Origin: an uncultured Acetatifactor sp.
GTDB lineage: Bacteria > Bacillota > Clostridia > Lachnospirales > Lachnospiraceae
Assembly: GCA_910577235.1 (NCBI GenBank)
Contig: CAJTMX010000012.1
Span: forward strand, 41,233 to 105,232
Length of the DNA: 64,000 nucleotides
Direction: 5' to 3'
Position 1 is the stretch's first letter; each line of letters begins with the position of its first letter. This document shows positions 26,064-33,146 of the stretch, piece by piece. The notes beneath the pieces were generated by a model. That model was not told the DNA's origin. It saw only the letters and a list, made by a program, of their open reading frames with translations, and did not search any database. Made by a program: the position numbers and the translations under genes.

Positions 26064-27161
26064 CTAGAACCCGATCTTCATGGACTGGCCCTCCACAAAG
26101 ACGCCCTTTGACAGCGTCAAGGGCAGCTTTTGCTCCGCGGTATATCCCAGTGTTTCCCCGTTTCGCAGGACGGCGCCCTGCTTTATGATATAGGCGGAGA
26201 TATTGTACATCAGCTCGTATACCTCCGAGGGCGAATGGCTGCTGGCTACGATCTCCAGTTCTTCTCTTCCAAAGGAGCGCAGGCCGTTAGTCCAACTGCT
26301 CACGCCCTTTTCGTCCTGATACAGTCCCACAAATACCAGATCGTTTACAGGCGTCTCTCCCTCTTTCATAACCAGGGCAGCCTGGATAAAATGCTCCGGC
26401 AGCCATACAGTGCCGCAGTCATAGATTCCCAGCGCGTTGGGCGCTTTCAGGCAGGCCGCAGCTACCTTGACAAAGAGTTCTCCGGCCTTTAACGGCTCGG
26501 CTCCTCTGCCCAATACGGCAACCAGCAGATGGGCCTGATGCTCCTTTGCCGCGGCAATGGACTTTTCTCTGGTCATAAAATTGCTGTTGGCCCAGTACTC
26601 TGCCTCTCCGTCAGGGACTTTTGCCTCCATCAGCCCCACTGTGGCCATCATGCCCTCCGCCTCAAAAACAATGGCGTTTTCTCTGCCCTCCGGTTTTTCC
26701 GGTTCCTCCGGGCACTCTATGCCCCAGTCGTCTCTCAGAACCGTCCGAAATCCGTTTACATCAAACTCCGGCGTGGACAGCAGGACAAAGCCCACAAAGT
26801 CTCCGCCCTTATGCTCCGCGCTTTTCCCCTCTGCCTCCTGTTTTGCGGCCTGTTCCATCCAATACTGCCTGATTTTCTCCACCATCGCGACACATTTTTC
26901 CCGGGCGGTACTGGGATCATAGTTTTCCATCTCGCTGTAAATATGTCCGCAGTGTCCCAGACCGTCCCCCTCGTATCCCCCGCAGACCGCCACTTTCCAC
27001 GATCCCAGATGGGACTTTTTAAACTTGAAGATATAATAGCGCAGATCGTGGAGCTCAAATGTTCCCGCGATCTCAAGCTTTGCCGGTTTTTTACCCAGCT
27101 CCTGAGGGTGGGATAGCCACTCTTCCATCACCGCTGTAGCATATTTTTCCTGTTCAGTCAT
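26064..27161 (-). CDS. DUF4261 domain protein
   Basis: A 365-aa cytoplasmic protein. The N-terminal 120 residues (YYIFKFKKSHLGSWKVAVCG) form a separate small domain; from about residue 130, FVGFVLLSTPEFDVNGFRTV to the end matches DUF4261, including FEAEGMMATVGLMEAKVPDG and the conserved ALGIYDCGTVWLPEHF, DLVFVGLYQDEKGVSSWTNG and GETLGYTAEQKLPLTLSKG. Function of DUF4261 is unknown; relatives occur near SMI1/toxin-immunity type proteins. The start was moved to the ATG after AATTAGGAGGAAAACAG. The leader contains a short motif shared with the leader of pepF. Confidence 0.88.
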   Translation of the reverse strand: MTEQEKYATAVMEEWLSHPQELGKKPAKLEIAGTFELHDLRYYIFKFKKSHLGSWKVAVCGGYEGDGLGHCGHIYSEMENYDPSTAREKCVAMVEKIRQYWMEQAAKQEAEGKSAEHKGGDFVGFVLLSTPEFDVNGFRTVLRDDWGIECPEEPEKPEGRENAIVFEAEGMMATVGLMEAKVPDGEAEYWANSNFMTREKSIAAAKEHQAHLLVAVLGRGAEPLKAGELFVKVAAACLKAPNALGIYDCGTVWLPEHFIQAALVMKEGETPVNDLVFVGLYQDEKGVSSWTNGLRSFGREELEIVASSHSPSEVYELMYNISAYIIKQGAVLRNGETLGYTAEQKLPLTLSKGVFVEGQSMKIGF

Positions 27162-27200
27162 CTGTTTTCCTCCTAATTTAAAGTTCGTCGGAACTTTTGT

Positions 27201-27220
27201 TCCGCTACGGCCTCCCGATA
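27201..27220. repeat. Short dispersed leader motif, copy 1
   Basis: TTCCGCTACGGCCTCCCGAT, beside a GGAACaaaaGTTCC-type small hairpin. A near-identical stretch lies at 38062-38081. Both copies are 40-60 nt upstream of a start codon and are followed by ATTAGGAGGAAAA. Confidence 0.5.
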
Positions 27221-27336
27221 CCTTTTCACGCAGAGCAATTTTTCCAGTGAACATATGCCTTTCCCCTGATTTCTGAATCAGACTCCATTGGCTTAATAAC
27301 GATATCCATAGTACCCCTCCCTATATCCAGATTTTA

Positions 27337-27897
27337 TTACACTCTGTTCTGGTTGGATATCCCAACCCCTACGCCATGGCAAGATCTATCAGCTTTTAAA
27401 TAATCCTGTATAAGCAGCAATGTTCTGTACTCCCGCTGATTCCAGGCCTGCCGCCCTTCATTCTCCATCATTTTTTTGTTTTTCTCCAGTGCCTCCTCTA
27501 CTGTATAAAATACTTGTCGGAACCCGTATTTCTTTTCATTCTCAGAATATTCGCATTGTCCTTTCCACGGATAGACATCGCAGAAATACAAGCGGTTGGT
27601 CTGATGCCAGATCATCGGCTCATGGACAGATAACCGCTTTTCCTCTATTTCCCCAAAAGGCTTAATAGATTCGAAGATCACATCATATCCTGTTTCCTCT
27701 TTCACCTCCCGGATTAAGACCTGATAATCCTCCTCGCCAGGTTCCATACCGCCGCCCGGTAATTTAACCTCTCCAAAAGAATCCTCAATCATCAATAGCT
27801 TACCGTCAACAAATATAATTCCCCGTACAGATACCCTGAATATTTCCTCCAGGCCATCCTCATAATTGTGTTCATCCATTACCAGAATTTTATCCAT
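27337..27897 (-). CDS. NUDIX hydrolase
   Basis: A 186-aa NUDIX protein. The Nudix box runs GGGMEPGEEDYQVLIREVKE followed by ETGYDV, near residues 48-73, with the expected G-x5-E-x7-REVKEETGY pattern. It would hydrolyse a nucleoside diphosphate linked to another group; C-terminal NREYRTLLLIQDYLKAD is unremarkable. ATG after GCGGAGGTATGT. Neighbours on both sides are unrelated small genes. Confidence 0.9.
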   Translation of the reverse strand: MDKILVMDEHNYEDGLEEIFRVSVRGIIFVDGKLLMIEDSFGEVKLPGGGMEPGEEDYQVLIREVKEETGYDVIFESIKPFGEIEEKRLSVHEPMIWHQTNRLYFCDVYPWKGQCEYSENEKKYGFRQVFYTVEEALEKNKKMMENEGRQAWNQREYRTLLLIQDYLKADRSCHGVGVGISNQNRV

Positions 27898-27947
27898 ACA
27901 TACCTCCGCTGCTTGCCGCGCCCCAAGACTGATATCCCGTCAGCCTG

Positions 27948-28301
27948 CTACAGGGTATTTGATTCCTCAAAGGAATGGATCACCTGAATCTCTCCCAAGA
28001 TATGCCGGTTAAACGTCTCCAGCTCCACGGCCGGGACCCACAGCTCCTGATGATACCCGGCTCCCACGGTATGAACGGCAAATTGTCCGCCGTACACATC
28101 GTCAACCTCAAACCTTGTCACATAGCCCCTGTGATCATCGTTATATTTCACATTCCACTGGGACGCAATCTCCACCGCGTATTTTTCGTTGAGAACGGGA
28201 TAGAAAATAGGCTGCTCCGGCAGTCTGGGCGGAAATGCCCGATAGCCGCTCTCCCGGATCAGCTCCAATTCCTTTGTTCCCACCGGCCTATATAAGATCA
28301 T
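27948..28301 (-). CDS. ADP-ribosylation/crystallin J1-like small protein
   Basis: A 117-aa protein beginning MILYRPVGTKELELIRESGY, with FPPRLPEQPIFYPVLNEKYA, GYVTRFEVDDVYGGQF and the C-terminal ELWVPAVELETFNRHILG. This matches a widespread family of ~110-aa proteins usually labelled ADP-ribosylation/crystallin J1; the label is historical and no activity is established. The ATG overlaps the stop codon of the upstream GNAT gene (ATGA), so it is translated from the same message. Confidence 0.8.
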   Translation of the reverse strand: MILYRPVGTKELELIRESGYRAFPPRLPEQPIFYPVLNEKYAVEIASQWNVKYNDDHRGYVTRFEVDDVYGGQFAVHTVGAGYHQELWVPAVELETFNRHILGEIQVIHSFEESNTL

Positions 28302-28798
28302 CTCTCTTCTGCTCTCCTACTAAAACTTTTTTCCAGATATCCGCATGTAAACGGGAAAAAGTCATATTTCTCCTCTCTCACATGCACTGCGCCGTGGGCC
28401 TCGTACCATTGCCGCAGCTGCGCGTTTTCCTCCACGATACCGATAAGCATCTGCGTGCATCCCTGCTCTCTGGCCTGCGAGAAGGCATGTTCCAGAAGTT
28501 TCTCGCCGATCTGCCTGTGACGGAACGCAGGCAGCACGCATAAATTGTTCAGCTCGCACTTTCCTTCTCCCTGCAAATGCAGGGAATAATATCCCACGAT
28601 CTGCCCGTCCTCCTCGTACACATACATGGGCCGCCCTTCCTGTCTCTGCCACGCAAGCCGCTCCACTGTGGTGGCAAAGGCGGTAAAGCGTGGTGCGTTC
28701 TCCCGGGTAAAACCGAAGGCGTCCGCCACCGTCATAAAGCTGTCCCGAATCACCTGTACACATTTATCTATCTCCTGGGGCTCCATCTGCCGGATCAT
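28298..28798 (-). CDS. GNAT acetyltransferase
   Basis: A 166-aa GNAT protein. CELNNLCVLPAFRHRQIGEK near residue 90 is the acetyl-CoA site, followed by AQLRQWYEAHGAVHVREEKY and a C-terminal FTCGYLEKSF. The start MIRQMEPQEIDKCV follows GTGAGGAGGGACAAA; a 21-codon longer reading is rejected. It is directly coupled to the 117-aa crystallin-J1-like gene by a 4-nt overlap, which is the only hint of a functional partner. Confidence 0.88.
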   Translation of the reverse strand: MIRQMEPQEIDKCVQVIRDSFMTVADAFGFTRENAPRFTAFATTVERLAWQRQEGRPMYVYEEDGQIVGYYSLHLQGEGKCELNNLCVLPAFRHRQIGEKLLEHAFSQAREQGCTQMLIGIVEENAQLRQWYEAHGAVHVREEKYDFFPFTCGYLEKSFSRRAEER

Positions 28799-28862
28799 TT
28801 TGTCCCTCCTCACTCCATAGTCTCCCTTTATATTCATACAAATGAACAGAAGGCTGCTCAAT

Positions 28863-29420
28863 CTATACCTGCCGCAATTCCTTCATCATCCAGATACAAT
28901 CCGCATAGCTGCCGTCCCTGTACTTCATATTGTGAGGAAGTACCCCATACTGTTTAAATCCCAGCTTTTCATAGAGTCGTATGGCAGCCTGATTGGAAGA
29001 TACCACCTCCAGCTCGGCCTGCTCATAGCCCATCTGCTTTGCCGTCTCCAGCGCGGTCTGCAGCATCTTTTTGCCGATTCCTCTGCCACAGTATTCCTTA
29101 TACAGAGCAATCGCCACCTCACATCTGTGGACCTGACGCATCAAGCCACTGACTGCCATGACCGAACAGTTTCCCACATGCCTGTCCCCTTCAAAGCAGA
29201 GCAGCATCAGTTCCCTCTCATCCTCCTCCTTCGCCCGGATAAAGCTTTTCTCCCGCTCCTGTGTGAGCGTTACTTCCTCCGGCTCCCGGAGCAGATACGG
29301 TGACTCTGCCGTGGTCTGCTTAAGATACGCTATAAGCTGCGGCGCGTCCTCTTCCCTGGCACTGCGCAGAATGTATTCCCTTCCCTGTATTTTCATGATG
29401 CGTTCCGTAAAAACAGCCAT
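28863..29420 (-). CDS. GNAT acetyltransferase
   Basis: A 185-aa GNAT protein with EYILRSAREEDAPQLIAYLK near residue 15, the acetyl-CoA loop EYCGRGIGKKMLQTALETAK near residue 120 and LEVVSSNQAAIRLYEKLGFK near residue 137, then a YRDGSYADCIWMMKEL end. This arrangement resembles the YhhY-like GNATs that act on small amines or amino acids. The first ATG is used because GAGAGAGGGATGAGAT precedes it; a later ATG (29396) has no ribosome site. Confidence 0.88.
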   Translation of the reverse strand: MAVFTERIMKIQGREYILRSAREEDAPQLIAYLKQTTAESPYLLREPEEVTLTQEREKSFIRAKEEDERELMLLCFEGDRHVGNCSVMAVSGLMRQVHRCEVAIALYKEYCGRGIGKKMLQTALETAKQMGYEQAELEVVSSNQAAIRLYEKLGFKQYGVLPHNMKYRDGSYADCIWMMKELRQV

Positions 29421-29449
29421 ATCTCATCCCTCTCTCATACTGCTCAAAC

Positions 29450-30145
29450 TTATCTTTCACATTTCAGCCCCCGCAGATACTTTTTCTGCTCCGCCGTCAC
29501 CCGAAAACTTTCGCAAGCCTTTTGAATGGCCTTGTTGTGCGTCCAGGCATCCAGACGTTTCTCTTCCAGATAGACCACCGCCTCTTCATACCGTTTCGCA
29601 AGCGCCGTAGCAAAATACCACGCCCGCATCATGTTCACATAGTATTCCTGGGAGGATACCTCCGCCACCTGCTGCAAATATTCCGGCTTGAAATCCTCCT
29701 CCAGATAAAACCGCATCAGCATCCCTATGCCATAGCGGACCGTATAGGTATCCCCTGACGCAATCCATCTGCCTATAGGCTTAAGCAGTTCCTCCCTGTG
29801 CCTGCCAAACACCTTGGGAGCCATCATATCGCAGGTGGCCCAGTTATCTATATAAGGCAGAAAGCGCTCCGTCTGAGCCAGACATTGCTCATAGTCTTTG
29901 ATCTGTTCCACCACAAAGGCATGTAAATTGTTCTCCTCATAATACCGATGGGGGAGCTGTGCCAAAAAATCGCCTATCTCAGTGTCTTTCGCCCATTTTT
30001 TTGCCAGCTTACGAAGCTGTGGAGTACGCACTCCGATAATTTTTTCCAGTTCTACCGTAGGGATCAGTTTCGCGTGGAAATCCTTATACTCTGCGTCCTG
30101 AAGTTCCCACAGCTCCTTTCGTATCCGTTCTTCTATGCCGTTCAA
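29450..30145 (-). CDS. DNA alkylation repair protein, AlkD-like
   Basis: A 231-aa all-helical HEAT-repeat protein of the AlkC/AlkD family, which removes alkylated bases from DNA without base flipping (established for Bacillus AlkD). Diagnostic are IIGVRTPQLRKLAKKWAKD near residue 35, HRYYEENNLHAFVVEQIKDY near 65, IDNWATCDMMAPKVF near 100 and MLMRFYLEEDF near 145. The best start is a TTG, six nt after GGGAGGAAG; a GTG 15 nt upstream overlaps that ribosome site and is less likely. The C-terminal KKYLRGLKCER is basic. Confidence 0.9.
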   Translation of the reverse strand: MNGIEERIRKELWELQDAEYKDFHAKLIPTVELEKIIGVRTPQLRKLAKKWAKDTEIGDFLAQLPHRYYEENNLHAFVVEQIKDYEQCLAQTERFLPYIDNWATCDMMAPKVFGRHREELLKPIGRWIASGDTYTVRYGIGMLMRFYLEEDFKPEYLQQVAEVSSQEYYVNMMRAWYFATALAKRYEEAVVYLEEKRLDAWTHNKAIQKACESFRVTAEQKKYLRGLKCER

Positions 30146-30179
30146 TGTACTTCCTCCCACATACTATAATCTGACAGGT

Positions 30180-30218
30180 AATTGTGAAAACCCGTTTCAA
30201 GATACAGGGGATGGGAGC
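30180..30218. repeat. Left-end copy of the 135-bp palindromic element
   Basis: The first ~38 nt (AATTGTGAAAACCCGTTTCA and onward to the GGGGATGGG) match the left end of the full element at 61790 with about two differences; after that the sequences diverge. The right arm is missing. It lies 35 nt from the ASCH gene remnant. Confidence 0.75.
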
Positions 30219-30253
30219 AAATGTATCCGATATTCCGAAAGACTATCGCTCCC

Positions 30254-30409
30254 CTATATACACACAGGAAAATCCTCACACACCACCGGCATATCCTCAA
30301 AAAAGCGCAGACCTGCCGCCTGTTCTCAGCTATCCAGAATCACACTGTATTCCCCGGCCTTGGGCAGAGGTTCCTGCTCCCGCTCATACAGCGGATAGGC
30401 TGACGCGTG
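30254..30409 (-). pseudogene. ASCH-domain protein remnant with internal deletion
   Basis: One frame reads SAYPLYEREQEPLPKAGEYS VILDS, then a TGA (30326-30328), then EQAAGLRFFEDMPVVCEDF and a TAG at 30254. Both halves match ASCH-domain proteins (pattern SAYPLYE-EPLP-AGEYSVILDS in the middle and LRFSEDMxVVCExF at the end), but the roughly 40 residues normally between them, and the whole N-terminus, are gone. It begins immediately behind the HAD gene stop codon. ASCH domains are RNA-binding-like; this copy cannot make a working protein. Confidence 0.65.
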
Positions 30410-30412
30410 CTG

Positions 30413-31126
30413 TCACAGCAACCTCCGTATCTCCTCCCAGCTGCCCGCCGTCAACACCTCTTTGTGAGAGGTGTAGGGCATATCTATCGCCCCTATGTAC
30501 CACACGGGGAATATCCCGGCCCCGGCAGCGCCCACGATATCGCACTCATACTGATCGCCGATATACCAGACTTTCTCCGCTTCCAATCCTGCTTTTTCCA
30601 GCGCCAGTTGGAAAATACGCTTATTGGGCTTGCGAAACATATATTCGCTGGTAGATAATATGAACTCAAACGGATGCCAAGGAAACAGCCCTCTGATGCG
30701 CTGTTCCACCACCTGTCCGCAGTAACTGATATTGCTGATCACTCCGGTACGGATTCCCTGTCTGTTAAGGTAATCCAAAAATTCTGTCACCCCTTCTGTG
30801 GGTTTCCCCGGAGAAGCGGCATCCCAGAATATCCGGTCTTCCTCCTCCGGAGTCAGCGAAATCCTGATTCCCAACAACTCGTACAGATAAGAACTGAACA
30901 TATGTCTTGGCACTTCCACTTGAAACAGATGCCGTCTGGCAGGATCAAACCTCCCCAGTTCATTGTTGATGGCGTCAGCCTCCCGCTGAATCTGCTCCGC
31001 TGTCATATTATATTTGTTTTCAGTACAATACCGCAGAACGGCCTCGGTTCCCTTTACACCGTCAAAGGGTGCCTCGTTTACCAGCGTCTGTCCATAGTCG
31101 AACAAAATCATCTCAGGTTTTTTCAT
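30413..31126 (-). CDS. HAD family hydrolase
   Basis: A 237-aa haloacid dehalogenase-type phosphatase. Motif I ILFDYGQTLVNEAP near residue 7 has DYGQT in place of the usual DxDGT, keeping the nucleophile Asp but with Gly-Gln at the acid/base place, which suggests a divergent or weak phosphatase. Motif II GVISNISYCG is near residue 135, motif III Lys in MFRKPNKRIFQLALEKAG, and motif IV WYIGDQYECDIVGAAGAG. Start at the ATG after GGAGAGGAAAATA. Substrate unknown. Confidence 0.87.
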   Translation of the reverse strand: MKKPEMILFDYGQTLVNEAPFDGVKGTEAVLRYCTENKYNMTAEQIQREADAINNELGRFDPARRHLFQVEVPRHMFSSYLYELLGIRISLTPEEEDRIFWDAASPGKPTEGVTEFLDYLNRQGIRTGVISNISYCGQVVEQRIRGLFPWHPFEFILSTSEYMFRKPNKRIFQLALEKAGLEAEKVWYIGDQYECDIVGAAGAGIFPVWYIGAIDMPYTSHKEVLTAGSWEEIRRLL

Positions 31127-31214
31127 TATTTTCCTCTCCATACATAACTGTAGTTGACAAACCAGCCAAGGACCATGTGATCCTTAATTGCCCGAAAAAG
31201 ATCTGCCCGGTATT

Positions 31215-31757
31215 TTACGCCCCGTCATTATCCAGATAAAATAAAATATCACACTTTCCTTCCTGGGCAGTCCCCCGGTATACCCTGCAGTCCATACCGC
31301 CGATATCAAATCCGCAACGTACATAAAAGGAACATGCCCCCAGGTTATCGTCCTGCCCTATGGTATACACCCCTATGTACCCGTTTTCCCGGGCCAGTTC
31401 CCTGCCTGCGTCGACCAGCCGTTCCCCGATCCTCTGCCCCCGGTATGCCGCATTAACTTTCAAGTCGTACAGATACAGATATTTGTTCCAGTTATGCTGG
31501 TAGATGGCCAGCCCCACACATTTTTCCCCCTCATATGCCCCCACAAAGATACTGTTCTCTGCCATGGCGTCATAATCATAATTCTCATCGGGAAAAACCA
31601 TTTCTCCTATCTGTTCCTTCGGGAACCTGACTGTGTCATAATGCCACTTCTTCCCGTCATACTGAGGAATCATACGTCCATATAGTGAAAACGGTTCGTT
31701 GGGGATACGGATATCCGCCTCCCTGCTCTTTTCAATCCTTCTGACTGCAATTTCCAT
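31215..31757 (-). CDS. GNAT acetyltransferase, streptothricin-acetyltransferase-like
   Basis: A 180-aa GNAT protein whose layout follows the SatA/Sat4 family: NEPFSLYGRMIPQYDGKKWH near the start, CVGLAIYQHNWNKYLYLYDL, NAAYRGQRIGERLVDAGREL for acetyl-CoA, then IGQDDNLGACSFYVRCGFDI. Members acetylate streptothricin, but many chromosomal homologues have no resistance role, so the drug is not assigned. Start chosen at the ATG six nt after GGAG; an upstream ATG (31787) has no ribosome site. Confidence 0.82.
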   Translation of the reverse strand: MEIAVRRIEKSREADIRIPNEPFSLYGRMIPQYDGKKWHYDTVRFPKEQIGEMVFPDENYDYDAMAENSIFVGAYEGEKCVGLAIYQHNWNKYLYLYDLKVNAAYRGQRIGERLVDAGRELARENGYIGVYTIGQDDNLGACSFYVRCGFDIGGMDCRVYRGTAQEGKCDILFYLDNDGA

Positions 31758-31860
31758 CTTCTTCTCCATATCCCCTGCATCATGCACGGTGAGAAATATC
31801 CCTACAGAAATATTTCAAAGAAACCATCTTCATGTCTCCGGTAAAGGCATACCTCACTCA

Positions 31861-32319
31861 TCAATTCCCCAGATTCAGCACCATACATTCTTCCGATGCC
31901 GCAAAGCCCATCTTCTCATATAAAAGTCTTCCCTGCTCCGTGGCATCCAGGCTGATCTCCGTAACTCCCCTGCCCTTGGCTTCCCGGATCAGCATTTCCA
32001 CCATCCGGGTCGCAATACCCTGTCTGCGGTGGCTTTCTCTGGTATACACATTCATAAGATGAGCCCGCTTTCCTGTGGGATGGGAAAAAGTGGGCATCAC
32101 GCTCATATAGCACAGAGTTGCGCAGCCGATCACCTGTCCCTCTTCCATGGCCAGATATGTGACATGATCCCCCTGCGCAAAATATACCCTGCTTTCACGG
32201 ACCAACTCGGCGTCAAAGGCCCTGTCATCCGGCAAACCGTTTACCATCCGCAGCATTTCCAGCCTGCTGCTCATCAATAGATCCATATCTTCCCCTGTGG
32301 CAACGCGATACTCCACCAT
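31861..32319 (-). CDS. GNAT acetyltransferase
   Basis: A 152-aa GNAT protein. EYRVATGEDMDLLMSSRLEM opens the fold, MNVYTRESHRRQGIATRMVE near residue 95 is the acetyl-CoA site and SLDATEQGRLLYEKMGFAAS follows. Start set at the ATG after GAGAGGAAACGTAAGT. No neighbours of related function; one of eight intact GNAT genes between 21 and 42 kb. Confidence 0.87.
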   Translation of the reverse strand: MVEYRVATGEDMDLLMSSRLEMLRMVNGLPDDRAFDAELVRESRVYFAQGDHVTYLAMEEGQVIGCATLCYMSVMPTFSHPTGKRAHLMNVYTRESHRRQGIATRMVEMLIREAKGRGVTEISLDATEQGRLLYEKMGFAASEECMVLNLGN

Positions 32320-32418
32320 ACTTACGTTTCCTCTCTCCCACAAACCACGATTGCAGATTTTCTCTCATATAACAATCGCTTATTTACTCGGCCTCACATA
32401 CCTTTGAAATATTCTGCA

Positions 32419-33063
32419 TTAATCAGCACTGGAAGAACCCGTTTCCGGCTCCTCAAACTTCGCAAAGAAACTGTCGCAGAACCTGTTCCACTTCTCCTCA
32501 TACTCGTCATGAGAAAGCGCCTCCATGTCCGCCACATGAAATACGCCCCTCTCCTGCGCCTGCAACATAAAATCCAGTATATAGCCTCCCGCATCTTTCT
32601 CCACAAACGCCCGGACATACTCATATCCCCTCTGAAATGCCAGATAGAGCCGGGTATGCCCGTCCTGGGAAACATAGCGCCCTTCGTGCTCCATCACCGG
32701 AATGACAATGTCCTCCGGCCCCTGCACAAAGCTCTCCACAGCCGAAAGTTTATCCCTGTCCACATAGAACTGGGAAGGCTGGATCTCTTGCAACGGCAGC
32801 GCAAAGACCTCCACGGCGGGATATTCCTTCAGCAGACTGCCGTCCGGCCTGTAAAAACGACTGATATGCCCCGTATAAAACCGAAAACTCTCCAGTATCT
32901 CCTCCATATCCGCGTAATCGTGATAATACACCTCTGCCGTTTGCCCGTCCAAGATACGGAATCCGCAGGGATACTTTCCATCCACCACAAAAGCCCCGTG
33001 CTGGCGCAGGATATCCGGTTCAAAACGTGAATCCTCATATGCGTTGATTCTCTGCACTATCAT
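32419..33063 (-). CDS. Hypothetical protein with ParB-like DGHTR motif
   Basis: A 214-aa cytoplasmic protein not assigned to a named family. EIQPSQFYVDRDKLSAVESF near residue 92 and SQDGHTRLYLAFQRGYEYV near residue 130 resemble the start and the catalytic-like DGHxR segment of ParB/Srx-fold domains, in which CTP or ATP is bound. The C-terminal third (ALSHDEYEEKWNRFCDSFF) is helical and ends in a Ser/acidic tail. No HTH or parA partner is present, so a plasmid-partition role is not suggested; it may be a metabolic ParB-like enzyme. Start follows AGAGGTAAGTTTGAA. Confidence 0.6.
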   Translation of the reverse strand: MIVQRINAYEDSRFEPDILRQHGAFVVDGKYPCGFRILDGQTAEVYYHDYADMEEILESFRFYTGHISRFYRPDGSLLKEYPAVEVFALPLQEIQPSQFYVDRDKLSAVESFVQGPEDIVIPVMEHEGRYVSQDGHTRLYLAFQRGYEYVRAFVEKDAGGYILDFMLQAQERGVFHVADMEALSHDEYEEKWNRFCDSFFAKFEEPETGSSSAD

Positions 33064-33146
33064 TTCAAACTTACCTCTTTCTCGCATAATACAGGACATA
33101 CCCGCATTATTACACAAATCTGTGTTCGGAAGTAAAACTTCCCGGC

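Noticed and set aside
30326..30328. In-frame TGA in the ASCH-like frame as a possible selenocysteine codon
   Set aside because: The residues before and after the TGA come from parts of the ASCH domain that are normally about 40 residues apart, so it is a deletion joint, and no stem-loop or selenium genes were seen.
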